A DNA stretch of 14,077 nt from Lachnospiraceae bacterium UBA4711 (GCA_002404515.1 DHJV01000168.1:62290-76366), one strand, 5' to 3'. Shown: positions 1-7,677, numbered from the stretch's first letter. A program made the numbers and translations. The notes: generated by a model from the sequence alone, not told the origin.

Positions 1-1295
1 ATACCGGTTGCAGGCTTCTCAAACCGTAACAGAATAAACGGATCGCCCGAATTGTTCTCGACAACCACGCTTTCCGCATATAGCGTCGTCCCCTCATACA
101 AATATGTGATCATCCCAGAACTGTCGCGATTCGGAAATAGCTGATCAAACCGCTGCCCGGTCGGGGAATATACCGCTATCTGGTACAGACTGGGCGCACG
201 CCCCCAGATCTCTGCGCAAAAGCCAGGATTCTCATCTTCCACATAGATCTCCATCTCATTTCTTACCGTCCGCGTCCGCGGTTGTGAAATGCCGTTCTGG
301 TTGCCCAGATTGATCGTAGACAGGCTTGCAAAATGCCCGCCAGCACCAAGTTCATTGCCGGCACTTCCGACCACGCAGATCCCCGGCAGTGTCACAACCG
401 TATCCAGATAAAGCTCCAGATTCAGGTTTCCATTGTGATCGCCCTGACTCGTCCCCAGTCCCAGACAGATCACAAGCGGTTTCCCCAGCTCCATCGCCTT
501 GTTGATCAGGTATTTCACACCAAGTATGATGTCCGCCTCCGAATAACATGCAACGCCATCCGGAATCAGGAAAAAGTCACGCAGACGCTGCTTTGCCTGC
601 TTTAATTTTACCATGATAATATCCGACTCCGGTGCCACACCGGAAAATATATCATCCCCATCCATATAGGTATTCCCGGCAGCCACGGATGCCAGAAATG
701 TACCGTGCCCGTCCATATCCCGGCTTGGTACGATCTGGTACGGCTGTTCCGTCTGTATCGCCAGATTCAACAGTTCCTGCGGATACTCCCTGCCATATCC
801 AAAGATGGGGCGTGTATCGATCTCCCCATTCTGCACAGACATATTTTGTCCGCCCGCTTCGTATGCTGTTTGTGTCTGATCCCAGATTGCCGTCACCCTG
901 CATGTACCGTCTGCTCTGCGGAACAACGGATTCGCAAAGTCAATACCTGTATCAACAAACCCGGTCAGCACATCTTTTCCCGAAAGTGACAGCCCCGGCA
1001 CCGTCTGAACCGCCCCAATGCCAATCCCCTGCAATGCCGAGGTATCCATCAGCCCAAAGCATTTCGGTATCCGGTCATAGCCTAACCGAAACAGCGTATC
1101 CGTCGAGAGTGCTGTGCCAGCCGCATCATAGACACTGCGATACGCCACAAGAAACTGACTGTTAATGATCGTTCTGCAGTCCGGCTGTAAGATTTGCATC
1201 TCCCCCGCCAGATTGTTGTCGTATTTCACAAGGAAATCAAGCACATCCTCATTATATATATATGCACCACACGCCGAACCATACAGGCTATCCAT
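1..1295 (-). CDS. Csp-like S8 subtilisin-family serine protease, C-terminus beyond window
   Basis: Partial gene: the frame stays open from ATG at 1295 to the window edge (431 codons). Residues 1-95 look like a prodomain. The catalytic Asp is D115 in GFVDTGIDFANP, the catalytic His is H197 in DMDGHGTFLASVAAG, and the oxyanion-hole Asn is N314 in VVGSAGNELGAGGH. The active Ser would lie past the missing end, so I cannot tell an active protease from a pseudoprotease. After N314 the chain runs into a beta-rich stretch, as in clostridial CspA/B/C-type subtilases, which carry a jelly-roll insertion between Asn and Ser. There is no signal peptide, which also fits that family. In spore formers some relatives process germination proteins; Lachnospiraceae carry many paralogues of unknown role, so no germination role is claimed. 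GGAGG sits only 4 nt before the ATG, directly behind the terminator of the upstream gene. Confidence 0.9.
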   Translation of the reverse strand, partial: MDSLYGSACGAYIYNEDVLDFLVKYDNNLAGEMQILQPDCRTIINSQFLVAYRSVYDAAGTALSTDTLFRLGYDRIPKCFGLMDTSALQGIGIGAVQTVPGLSLSGKDVLTGFVDTGIDFANPLFRRADGTCRVTAIWDQTQTAYEAGGQNMSVQNGEIDTRPIFGYGREYPQELLNLAIQTEQPYQIVPSRDMDGHGTFLASVAAGNTYMDGDDIFSGVAPESDIIMVKLKQAKQRLRDFFLIPDGVACYSEADIILGVKYLINKAMELGKPLVICLGLGTSQGDHNGNLNLELYLDTVVTLPGICVVGSAGNELGAGGHFASLSTINLGNQNGISQPRTRTVRNEMEIYVEDENPGFCAEIWGRAPSLYQIAVYSPTGQRFDQLFPNRDSSGMITYLYEGTTLYAESVVVENNSGDPFILLRFEKPATG

Positions 1296-1299
1296 TGTT

Positions 1300-1304
1300 C
1301 CTCC
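1300..1304 (-). promoter_or_regulatory. Ribosome binding site of the subtilase gene
   Basis: On the minus strand GGAGG is followed by AACA and ATG. This decides the start at 1295, and the in-frame residues from this ATG look like a natural prodomain. The 4-nt spacing is short. The site begins only a few bases after the T-run of the preceding terminator, so little or no private 5' leader exists. Confidence 0.7.
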
Positions 1305-1308
1305 AACG

Positions 1309-1342
1309 AAAAATCCCCTCAGCAAAATGTATGCTGAGGGGA
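1309..1342 (-). terminator. Rho-independent terminator after the ChW-repeat gene
   Basis: The minus strand has an 11-bp perfect stem (TCCCCTCAGCA paired with TGCTGAGGGGA), a 7-nt loop and then TTTTT (complement of 1309-1313). It starts 12 nt after the stop codon at 1355. On the plus strand there is no T-run after the stem, so it works for minus-strand transcripts only. Confidence 0.9.
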
Positions 1343-1354
1343 CTATATGTATGT

Positions 1355-4183
1355 TTATTTTGCAATATAGGACGCGCCAACCGACGTAATGCCACCATAA
1401 TTTTTCTTTGGTGCCGGCTGTCCCTTTGGAACCAGGATGATCTGAATACCTTCCAGACGCTTTGCATACCCGGCTGTACCGGATGGTGCTCCATTCTTCG
1501 CCCAATCAAGCCAGCCAAATGACTGTGCATGCACACGATAATAAATGTCATAATGCTTTGCCATTTCACCGGTCAAATTGATTCGGATTGCTTCGAGACG
1601 TTTTGCCTCTCCACTTGTACCGCTCATCACGCCATTCTTCCGCCACGTTGACTGATTGTTCTCATTTCCCTGCCAGCCGTAACTCTGCACATGGGTCGTA
1701 TACACGATGTCTCCGCTGTACTGCTGGTTGGAAAGACGGATATTGATACCCTCCAGGCGCTTCGCCTGTCCACTTGTACCACTCATCTGTCCGTTGTACT
1801 TCCATGCCTGCCAGCCGTAACTCTGCACATGTGTACGATAGGTCACGTTTGTCTGTGCCTCACCTGCAATCTGCGGATTCGCATTGGATGTATTCTTTGC
1901 ATTTACAACCGGAGACGTACCTGCCTTCGCATAATAGCCTAACGAATACTTGGACGTAATATTTCCAAGTTTTGTATTGAAGGTCTCTCCCTTCTTCACA
2001 ACCACAATCTGAATTCCCTCCAGACGTTTTGCATATCCGGCTGTTCCTGATGGTGCTCCATTTTTCACCCAGCCCAGCCAGCCGTAGCTTTGCGCATGCA
2101 CACGATAAAATACATCGTATTTACCTGCGTCCGAACCCGTTAGCTGAATCTTGATTGCTTCGAGACGTTTTGCCTCGCCCTCCGTTCCGTTCATCTCTCC
2201 ATTGGCAGACCACGGCAGCCAGCCATAGCTCTGGCAATGTGTCGTATACTGGATTCCCAGATTATCATTGCCTGTCACACGAATCTTGATACCTTCCAAA
2301 CGCTTCGCTTTTCCGCTCGTTCCAGCCATCGCGCCATTTGTAAACCAGGTCTTTGCATCGTTCTCACTGCCCTGCCAGCCAAACGTCTGCACATGGGTTG
2401 TATATCGTACGGTTACAGCTGGTGTTTCTGAAGACTCTACCTTCTTCACTGTCACAACGAAAGAATCCTTAGCTCCCTGTCCATCCTCTGCCTTTGCTGT
2501 GATTGTCGCCGTACCTGCCGCCTTTGCTGTCACGGTTCCAGTCTTCTCATCTACGGAAGCAACACTTGGATTAGAAGAAGTCCAGGTTACCGTCTTATTG
2601 GCAGCGTTATCCGGTACCACTCGCACAGCCTCAACCGTATATGACTCTCCCACCGTCATAGATTTCTTGCCACCTACAATCGTAATTGTCGACACCTTAA
2701 CCAGTTTCGGGAGATTTTCTATGTCTTCACTATATCCACATGTTTTACAAACATGATATTTCTTTCCCGCCTGCTCATACGTCGGATTGATTGTCTGCAC
2801 CGCTCCATATACATGAGAAGTGCAAAGGTTTACCTTATTATAGGTTTCCTGTCCTTCATGATTCGCCGTATCCGCAATCACATAATATAGATCATCATCT
2901 ATAAATCCAAGTCCAAATATATGAGTTCCCGTCGCAGTGTCCGATGGTAGTGTATATATCGTCTTTCTTGCTCCAGTTGAAATGCTATACTGTTCAATCG
3001 TCGACGGTGTTGAAAAATAAATCATGCCTTTTCTTGCCGCCATACGTCCGCAATAAGATGCCCACACACGATTGTCTGTAATCCACCACCTTGCATATTC
3101 CGGACCATATAAACAGGTAGTTGTCTGGCTTGCATAATTATACTTCGAAAGCTGATATTTCGCGCTCTTTTCTGCTGCCACGTATGATCCATCCAGATAA
3201 TACCAGTCTCCATTGTATGGATACATATATGTCTGCACACCACTCCAGAATCCACTCTCATAGCGGCTGTCAGTTGCTTTGGTATAGCTATAACCATAAG
3301 GGACGCTCGTCACATAATCGGATCGTTTGCTCTCCAAGGATAACAAGGTTGCATCTGAAATCATAAAATACGTGTGCTTCACTCTTCCGAGATTATCCCA
3401 CACCGGATCGTCCCAAGTGGCATCCATGTGATACCACTGGTTGTTCAGATATACGACATTCCACGCATGATTTGCAGTGCTGCTTGAAACATAACCACAC
3501 ACAACATTCTGGCGTTTCATCAGATACATGAACGTCAGTGCATATCCCTGGCAAACCGCTTTCTTCTTAACAAGTGTGCCATAGATATTATAATCATCGC
3601 TCGACAAAGAACCCGATAAATAATTCTCATAATCATACGCTACATCCGTCACAAGGTAATCATGATATGCAAGCGCAATCTCCACATCACTCAACCCAGT
3701 TGTATCGATTGCAGCTTCCATCTTCGCAACCGCTGCATCAATCTCCGCTTTCATAGAAGTAATCTGGGTTTTCGTATAATTATATGTAATGAGCAATTCT
3801 GTAACATTACTTTGGCTGTCACTGTAATATCTGAATCCACCCGATACATAAAACAACTGTGGATTCATGTTCAAAATACCGTGTATAACATCTCCCACAT
3901 TGGTTGTTGTCAATCCATAGCCTGTCACATCTATGGTATCCTGCAGGTTCTCCATGGCAGTCACAATCGCTGCATCATGCGAATGGTCATAACTGCTGTC
4001 CGCAACCGCATCGCCGGCTTCCAGCAAGCCACCTTCCGACAGCAGGCCGCTTCCGTCCTCATGAACAATCTGCGTTGCCTCCTGCAACGGCTCGTCCAGC
4101 TCTGCCGCAACTCCAGTCACAGTATTTGCCAGCAACATCACAAGCACAAGCAAATACGTAAATAGTTTCTTTCCTCTTTTCAT
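1355..4183 (-). CDS. Secreted transglutaminase-like, Big_2 and ChW-repeat surface protein
   Basis: 942 aa. A Sec signal peptide covers about residues 1-27 (basic MKRGKK, hydrophobic core, likely cut after GVAA). A transglutaminase-like domain lies near 160-275, with a visible Cys-His-Asp triad: C211 (KAVCQGYA), H239 (ANHAWNVV) and D254 (YHMDATWDD). Residues 306-450 hold aromatic, propeller-like strands. C454, H457, C479 and C482 form a possible zinc knuckle. A bacterial Ig-like Big_2 domain spans about 495-580 (motifs VTWTSSNPSVASVD and GTATITA). Six ChW repeats fill 591-921. ChW repeats are known as surface or carbohydrate-binding modules in clostridia. The inferred role is an extracellular enzyme acting on wall or protein substrates and anchored by the ChW region. 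There is no LPXTG motif. An AAGGAGAGG site precedes the ATG. The 149-bp upstream gap shows no convincing promoter, and a strong terminator follows. Confidence 0.92.
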   Translation of the reverse strand: MKRGKKLFTYLLVLVMLLANTVTGVAAELDEPLQEATQIVHEDGSGLLSEGGLLEAGDAVADSSYDHSHDAAIVTAMENLQDTIDVTGYGLTTTNVGDVIHGILNMNPQLFYVSGGFRYYSDSQSNVTELLITYNYTKTQITSMKAEIDAAVAKMEAAIDTTGLSDVEIALAYHDYLVTDVAYDYENYLSGSLSSDDYNIYGTLVKKKAVCQGYALTFMYLMKRQNVVCGYVSSSTANHAWNVVYLNNQWYHMDATWDDPVWDNLGRVKHTYFMISDATLLSLESKRSDYVTSVPYGYSYTKATDSRYESGFWSGVQTYMYPYNGDWYYLDGSYVAAEKSAKYQLSKYNYASQTTTCLYGPEYARWWITDNRVWASYCGRMAARKGMIYFSTPSTIEQYSISTGARKTIYTLPSDTATGTHIFGLGFIDDDLYYVIADTANHEGQETYNKVNLCTSHVYGAVQTINPTYEQAGKKYHVCKTCGYSEDIENLPKLVKVSTITIVGGKKSMTVGESYTVEAVRVVPDNAANKTVTWTSSNPSVASVDEKTGTVTAKAAGTATITAKAEDGQGAKDSFVVTVKKVESSETPAVTVRYTTHVQTFGWQGSENDAKTWFTNGAMAGTSGKAKRLEGIKIRVTGNDNLGIQYTTHCQSYGWLPWSANGEMNGTEGEAKRLEAIKIQLTGSDAGKYDVFYRVHAQSYGWLGWVKNGAPSGTAGYAKRLEGIQIVVVKKGETFNTKLGNITSKYSLGYYAKAGTSPVVNAKNTSNANPQIAGEAQTNVTYRTHVQSYGWQAWKYNGQMSGTSGQAKRLEGINIRLSNQQYSGDIVYTTHVQSYGWQGNENNQSTWRKNGVMSGTSGEAKRLEAIRINLTGEMAKHYDIYYRVHAQSFGWLDWAKNGAPSGTAGYAKRLEGIQIILVPKGQPAPKKNYGGITSVGASYIAK
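1421..2413 (-). repeat. Six ChW repeat units arranged as two triplets
   Basis: The units lie at about residues 591-636, 644-682, 690-731, 779-817, 826-871 and 879-921 of the 942-aa protein. Each has the pattern Y-x-x-H-x-Q-[ST]-[FY]-G-W ... NG ... G-T-x-G-x-AKRLE-[GA]-I-x-I. Units 3 and 6 are nearly identical (YRVHAQS[YF]GWL ... NGAPSGTAGYAKRLEGIQI). Each of these is followed by a similar tail (ITSKYSLGYYAK and ITSVGASYIAK), so units 1-3 plus tail and units 4-6 plus tail look like a duplication. Units 1 and 5 share a short insertion after GWQG. Confidence 0.88.
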
Positions 4184-4332
4184 GCAACCCTCTCCTTTTC
4201 TTATGCGCTATATCCCATTTTCAATTTTACCCATACATTCATTACAGTTCTCACTAATAAAACATTAACATATATTGGGTGGAATGCAAAGAGAAAGTTT
4301 TGAATATTTTTCTTATAATATTACTCTCATTC

Positions 4333-4986
4333 TCAACATAATTGGGGTTGCGCATAATTTTTAATATTGGCACCACCATCCTTATTGACAACATCTATAT
4401 TAAAGGTCTGCTTATAATTCCTTCCAGATGCATCACAAAATTTTATTGAAGGTTGCATTTGAAAAACATATTCTCCATTGCATTCATAATACCAACTTAT
4501 TACTAATAATTCTCCCACCATAGCAATCGGATCTTGAACAGCTTCATACCTACGGATTTGTATTTCTTTCATACGCAAGGTCTTCCCTATACATTCCATA
4601 TCAGGAATTATCTCATACGCAGCCCCTCTTCCTTTATTAACAAATTCCATCTGTAAAATTGTTACTGAAGATTGCGAATCAAACGTAGCCTTTGATTTTT
4701 TGAATACAAAATATGGTTGTTCACTTATACGATTTCTTTCTTCGATTTCTTTTTTATCCTCTTCTCTATATCTTTTTTCTTCTTGTAATTGTTTTTCATA
4801 TCTGTTTATTTGATCCAGATACTGCTTTTTTGAAATTTCTCTATCCTTCTTTAGACGTTTTTTTGAAATAATATTGGAAATAACAAAGGTCAAAATGCTA
4901 AACAGTAATGCTGCTGTTGCAACTAAGCAACTATACATCTGCGCATTTTCCTCATGCTCTACAAGCCAACCCAAAAAATCTTTCAT
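4333..4986 (-). CDS. Membrane-anchored coiled-coil protein of unknown function, partner of the upstream ATPase
   Basis: 217 aa from the chosen ATG (MKDFLGWLVEH). I do not recognise a named family. One TM helix lies at about residues 18-41 (rich in L, V, I and A), followed by a strongly charged coiled-coil stretch at about 42-88 (many K, E, R, Q). A beta-rich globular domain covers about 90-205, with motifs such as EFVNKGRGAAYEI and SIKFCDASGRNYKQTF that suggest an Ig-like sandwich. The frame could extend to an ATG at 5055, but that would overlap the ATPase gene and has no better RBS, whereas GGAGGG stands 9 nt before 4986. The gene starts 23 nt after the ATPase stop, so the two are very likely cotranscribed. 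Base composition is AT-rich like the ATPase and unlike the neighbouring surface-protein gene. Function unknown; a membrane-tethered sensor or effector is an inference. Confidence 0.75.
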   Translation of the reverse strand: MKDFLGWLVEHEENAQMYSCLVATAALLFSILTFVISNIISKKRLKKDREISKKQYLDQINRYEKQLQEEKRYREEDKKEIEERNRISEQPYFVFKKSKATFDSQSSVTILQMEFVNKGRGAAYEIIPDMECIGKTLRMKEIQIRRYEAVQDPIAMVGELLVISWYYECNGEYVFQMQPSIKFCDASGRNYKQTFNIDVVNKDGGANIKNYAQPQLC

Positions 4987-4995
4987 GTCATATTT

Positions 4996-5001
4996 CCCTC
5001 C
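4996..5001 (-). promoter_or_regulatory. Ribosome binding site fixing the start of the membrane coiled-coil gene
   Basis: GGAGGG on the minus strand, 9 nt before the ATG at 4986. A nearer ATG (ATGACATGA) is in another frame and stops at once. This site favours the 217-aa form over the 240-aa form. Confidence 0.75.
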
Positions 5002-5009
5002 ATTTTTAT

Positions 5010-6464
5010 CTATTTTATTTTTAAAACAGTTCTGTATGCAGGATGAATCTCCCATTGTTGCTTTTCGTCTATATTATATTCAGAGAACAAATACGGATCA
5101 TCTTCATAACGTGTAAGTCCTAATGCTTTATTATATTCGTCATTTCTAAGCGTAATAAATCCGATACGATATAAAAATTTTCCTATCTGTAATTCATTAC
5201 AGGGCTCTAAAGATCCGTCTATATATACTTTCTTCCCTTTATCTATTAATCTTTCCTTTATTATTTCTACAAGCTGCACAGATGAATACGCACTTAAACC
5301 ATCTCTAAAAATTTCGATAACCATTTCTAATTGTTCACATTGATGTGTATGTTCTTTATATAAATCTGCCATTCTATATTTTCCATACTCAGTCATGGCA
5401 AAATTAATATTGCCAGTCGAAATTCGATCCTTTTGTTTGTTATGTGCATCCAATGCTGCAAATTTACACAATTGTGCAGCCCATCGCGGTCTTCCAGCGC
5501 CTAATATATGAATTGATCTATACGGCATCACACTGTGATTTCCCCATCTTAACATACCATTAAAAACCAATCCAAATACCAAACGTTGACTAGCTTCACT
5601 CTTAAAATCCAATTTCCCAATTTCTATTTCAGGATGATTCTCATTAAAATATGAATAAATCTTATTATATAATATTTCCCCTGAATCCTTAGTACTCCAT
5701 GCCAGATCAATCATGTATTGCTCACATTTATCTAAAGCTTCATCATAATTTCTTAATATCGTCCACACATCTGTCCGTACCGACGCCCTAATATTAAGTC
5801 CATTTACAGAATTAACCAGATATCGGCAAGCAGTAAAAAAAGTGCCTACCACAATCATATTATCCTCCGTATTCACAAATGTTGCATCAATATCATCAAC
5901 AAACAACCAAACTCTTTGATTTTTATTATCCGAATATCTTTTTAATAATTCATAACTATTCGCAAGATCTTGATTATCGTTTCTTTTTTCTTCTAAATTT
6001 TTGATATTTAATTTGATTCGATCTGTCAATGCCGTTACTAAATTTTTATTTTTATATCCCATGATTTCAGAATTTTCAATTATTTTCATGCTATCATCCG
6101 TAACCGCAAATTTGATTTTTTTAGCAATCTCATTCAACACACGCATACATATTCTCTGTTGCCAGCAATTTGCATATTGCAAAGGATTAAAATTGTCACA
6201 TGCATATAGTGCCATCAGTTCTGAAGCTTTTATATTTATAATAATATCATTTTTGTACAGCTCTTCTACCTTTATTGCTGTATAATTCAAAAGTGCCGAC
6301 TTTCCCACTCCTTTTCTATCTCTTACAAATCCTAAATTTCTATCCTTATCGTAAAATATTTTATTTTTTGCCTTTTCTAAATAATAGTCATTTAATCTTT
6401 TCTTATCCTCATCCTCTCCAGATTCATTTCCAAACAATTCCGGATTTAACATATCATCACGCAT
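5010..6464 (-). CDS. P-loop ATPase, STAND/AAA-like, resembling the Sll1717 group
   Basis: 484 aa, soluble. The Walker A region is DRKGVGKSAL (D49 to S56): G54-K55-S56 are intact, but the usual first glycine of GxxxxGKS is D49. Walker B is VWLFVDDID (D190, D191, D193). A sensor-1-like strand follows (RASVRTDVW, R230), then a sensor-2-like GRPRW (324-328), so this is a complete ATPase core with an AAA/STAND-type lid. The N-terminus (FGNESGEDEDKKRL before the P-loop) resembles P-loop ATPases annotated as the Sll1717 family, assigned here from memory of the pattern. Residues 365-484 look like a winged-helix-type C-terminal region. A good AAGGAGG precedes the ATG. It is followed 23 nt later by the membrane coiled-coil gene. 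No nuclease or protease domain is visible. Such ATPase plus small membrane partner pairs occur in defence islands, but a defence role here is inference. Confidence 0.82.
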   Translation of the reverse strand: MRDDMLNPELFGNESGEDEDKKRLNDYYLEKAKNKIFYDKDRNLGFVRDRKGVGKSALLNYTAIKVEELYKNDIIINIKASELMALYACDNFNPLQYANCWQQRICMRVLNEIAKKIKFAVTDDSMKIIENSEIMGYKNKNLVTALTDRIKLNIKNLEEKRNDNQDLANSYELLKRYSDNKNQRVWLFVDDIDATFVNTEDNMIVVGTFFTACRYLVNSVNGLNIRASVRTDVWTILRNYDEALDKCEQYMIDLAWSTKDSGEILYNKIYSYFNENHPEIEIGKLDFKSEASQRLVFGLVFNGMLRWGNHSVMPYRSIHILGAGRPRWAAQLCKFAALDAHNKQKDRISTGNINFAMTEYGKYRMADLYKEHTHQCEQLEMVIEIFRDGLSAYSSVQLVEIIKERLIDKGKKVYIDGSLEPCNELQIGKFLYRIGFITLRNDEYNKALGLTRYEDDPYLFSEYNIDEKQQWEIHPAYRTVLKIK

Positions 6465-6602
6465 TATATATCCTCCTTACACTATGCTTATACAATATTT
6501 ATTTGGAACCAGGATATACGAAAACTCTGAAACACAAATGAAATCACAGATAATTCTTGAACAAACATTTTCTCCGTTAGAATCCCTATCCCCAATATAC
6601 TG

Positions 6603-6637
6603 ATATAAGTTTTAATCTCCCCTATCAAAACTTATAT
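6603..6637 (-). repeat. Inverted repeat in the leader of the ATPase operon
   Basis: Perfect 11-bp arms ATATAAGTTTT (6603-6613) and AAAACTTATAT (6627-6637) around a 13-nt centre. On the minus strand the centre reads GATAGGGGAGATT. It lies just after the putative -10, at the predicted start site, so it may be an operator or a 5'-terminal mRNA hairpin. No T-run follows, so it is not a terminator. Confidence 0.6.
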
Positions 6638-6642
6638 TATAT

Positions 6643-6670
6643 ATATTACACATTTCGACAAATATATCAA
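6643..6670 (-). promoter_or_regulatory. Possible sigma-A promoter of the ATPase operon
   Basis: On the minus strand TTGATA (6665-6670), a 16-nt spacer and TAATAT (6643-6648). The start site would be near 6636, giving a leader of about 170 nt before the ATG at 6464. The region is very AT-rich, so chance matches are likely. Confidence 0.4.
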
Positions 6671-6687
6671 GGAATTTCGGCAAATTC

Positions 6688-6724
6688 AAAAAAGATCTGA
6701 TGTATCAAACATCAGATCTTTTTT
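6688..6724 (-). terminator. Strong terminator after rfbA, palindromic with T-runs on both strands
   Basis: Stem AAAAAAGATCTGATG (6688-6702) pairs perfectly with CATCAGATCTTTTTT (6710-6724) around a 7-nt loop. It starts 12 nt after the rfbA stop. It isolates rfbA from the ATPase operon, which therefore needs its own promoter. Confidence 0.92.
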
Positions 6725-6736
6725 ATAACTATCAAC

Positions 6737-7633
6737 TTATCTCAGCACATCCAGATATTTTCCATCCAAAACATCTTTCAAGTACTGTCCATACTGATTC
6801 TTCTTCAAAAGCTCGTACACTTCCAGTACCTCTTCCTTGCTGATCCATCCATTCAGATATGCAATTTCCTCCAGACACGCAATCTTACGATGCTGATGCG
6901 TCTCCATCGTCTTTACGAAGTTCGTTGCATCAACCAGGCTCTCATGTGTACCAGTATCCAGCCATGTAAAGCCCTGTCCAAGCAATTCGACATTCAGATT
7001 TCCCTTCTCCAGATAGATCCGGTTCAAATCGGTAATCTCCAGCTCTCCACGTGCAGACGGTTTCAGATTCTTCGCATAATCCACAACATGATTATCATAG
7101 AAGTAAAGACCGGTTACACAGTAATTGCTCTTCGGCTGTGCAGGCTTCTCTTCGATCGAAATTGCCTTTCCATCCTGATCAAACTCTACAATGCCAAAAC
7201 GCTCCGGATCATCTACATAATAGCCAAATACAGTAGCACCCTTTCCACTCTCTGCATTCTCCACAGCCGCCTTCAGGCGCTTCTTCAAACCATGTCCAGC
7301 AAAAATATTATCGCCCAATACCATTGCCACAGAGTCGTCACCAATGAAATCTGCACCAATGATAAACGCCTGCGCCAGTCCATCTGGTGATGGCTGCACT
7401 GCATAAGTCAGATTCACGCCAAACTGGTGTCCATCTCCCAGCAGTTCCTCAAAACGTGGTGTATCTGCCGGCGTTGAAATAATCAGAATATCACGAATGC
7501 CTGCATTCATAAGTACTGACATCGGATAATAAATCATCGGCTTGTCATAGATCGGGAGCAACTGCTTCGATGTTACTCTGGTCAATGGATATAAACGTGT
7601 ACCGGAACCTCCGGCTAAAATAATTCCCTTCAT
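6737..7633 (-). CDS. rfbA: Glucose-1-phosphate thymidylyltransferase
   Basis: 298 aa, close to the usual 290-300 of RmlA/RfbA. It makes dTDP-glucose from dTTP and glucose 1-phosphate, the first step toward dTDP-L-rhamnose and other dTDP-deoxysugars, in the cytoplasm. Diagnostic segments: the nucleotide-binding loop LAGGSGTRLYPLT (6-18), SKQLLPIYDKP with K23, LGDNIF with D108, EEKPAQPKSNY (about 161-171), RGELEITDLN (195-204) and FTWLDTGTH with D226. AAGGAGAA precedes the ATG. The gene starts 44 nt after the stop of the small 194-aa protein. That gap has no recognisable promoter or terminator, so rfbA is probably read from upstream. rfbB, rfbC and rfbD are absent here and must be elsewhere if rhamnose is made. 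Its base composition is more even than that of the AT-rich genes on both sides. Confidence 0.97.
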   Translation of the reverse strand: MKGIILAGGSGTRLYPLTRVTSKQLLPIYDKPMIYYPMSVLMNAGIRDILIISTPADTPRFEELLGDGHQFGVNLTYAVQPSPDGLAQAFIIGADFIGDDSVAMVLGDNIFAGHGLKKRLKAAVENAESGKGATVFGYYVDDPERFGIVEFDQDGKAISIEEKPAQPKSNYCVTGLYFYDNHVVDYAKNLKPSARGELEITDLNRIYLEKGNLNVELLGQGFTWLDTGTHESLVDATNFVKTMETHQHRKIACLEEIAYLNGWISKEEVLEVYELLKKNQYGQYLKDVLDGKYLDVLR

Positions 7634-7677
7634 AAATTGTTTTCTCCTTTTTTAGTTGTTTAGATATTAACCAATAT

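Noticed and set aside
632..1165. 177-codon open frame on the plus strand
   Set aside because: Antisense to the subtilase; low-complexity, Ser/Pro/Arg-rich composition, no RBS and no domain pattern.
1421..2413. Regularly spaced repeats that might suggest a CRISPR-like array
   Set aside because: They are in-frame protein repeats of about 40 codons with diverged DNA, and so explained by ChW domains.
2268..2756. 162-codon open frame on the plus strand
   Set aside because: Lies opposite the Big_2 region of the 942-aa gene; open only because of codon bias in that strand, with no family resemblance.
3662..4165. 167-codon open frame on the plus strand
   Set aside because: Antisense to the signal peptide and transglutaminase region; Cys/His/Arg-rich shadow composition.
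4184..4332. Possible promoter for the ChW gene (TTGCAT near the middle of the gap)
   Set aside because: The matching -10 (TAATGT) fits the consensus at only three of six positions; no position is better than chance in this AT-rich stretch.
4987..5055. Longer start for the membrane coiled-coil protein
   Set aside because: It would overlap the ATPase gene by 46 nt and add a non-membrane Cys/Lys-rich leader; the start at 4986 has a far better ribosome binding site.
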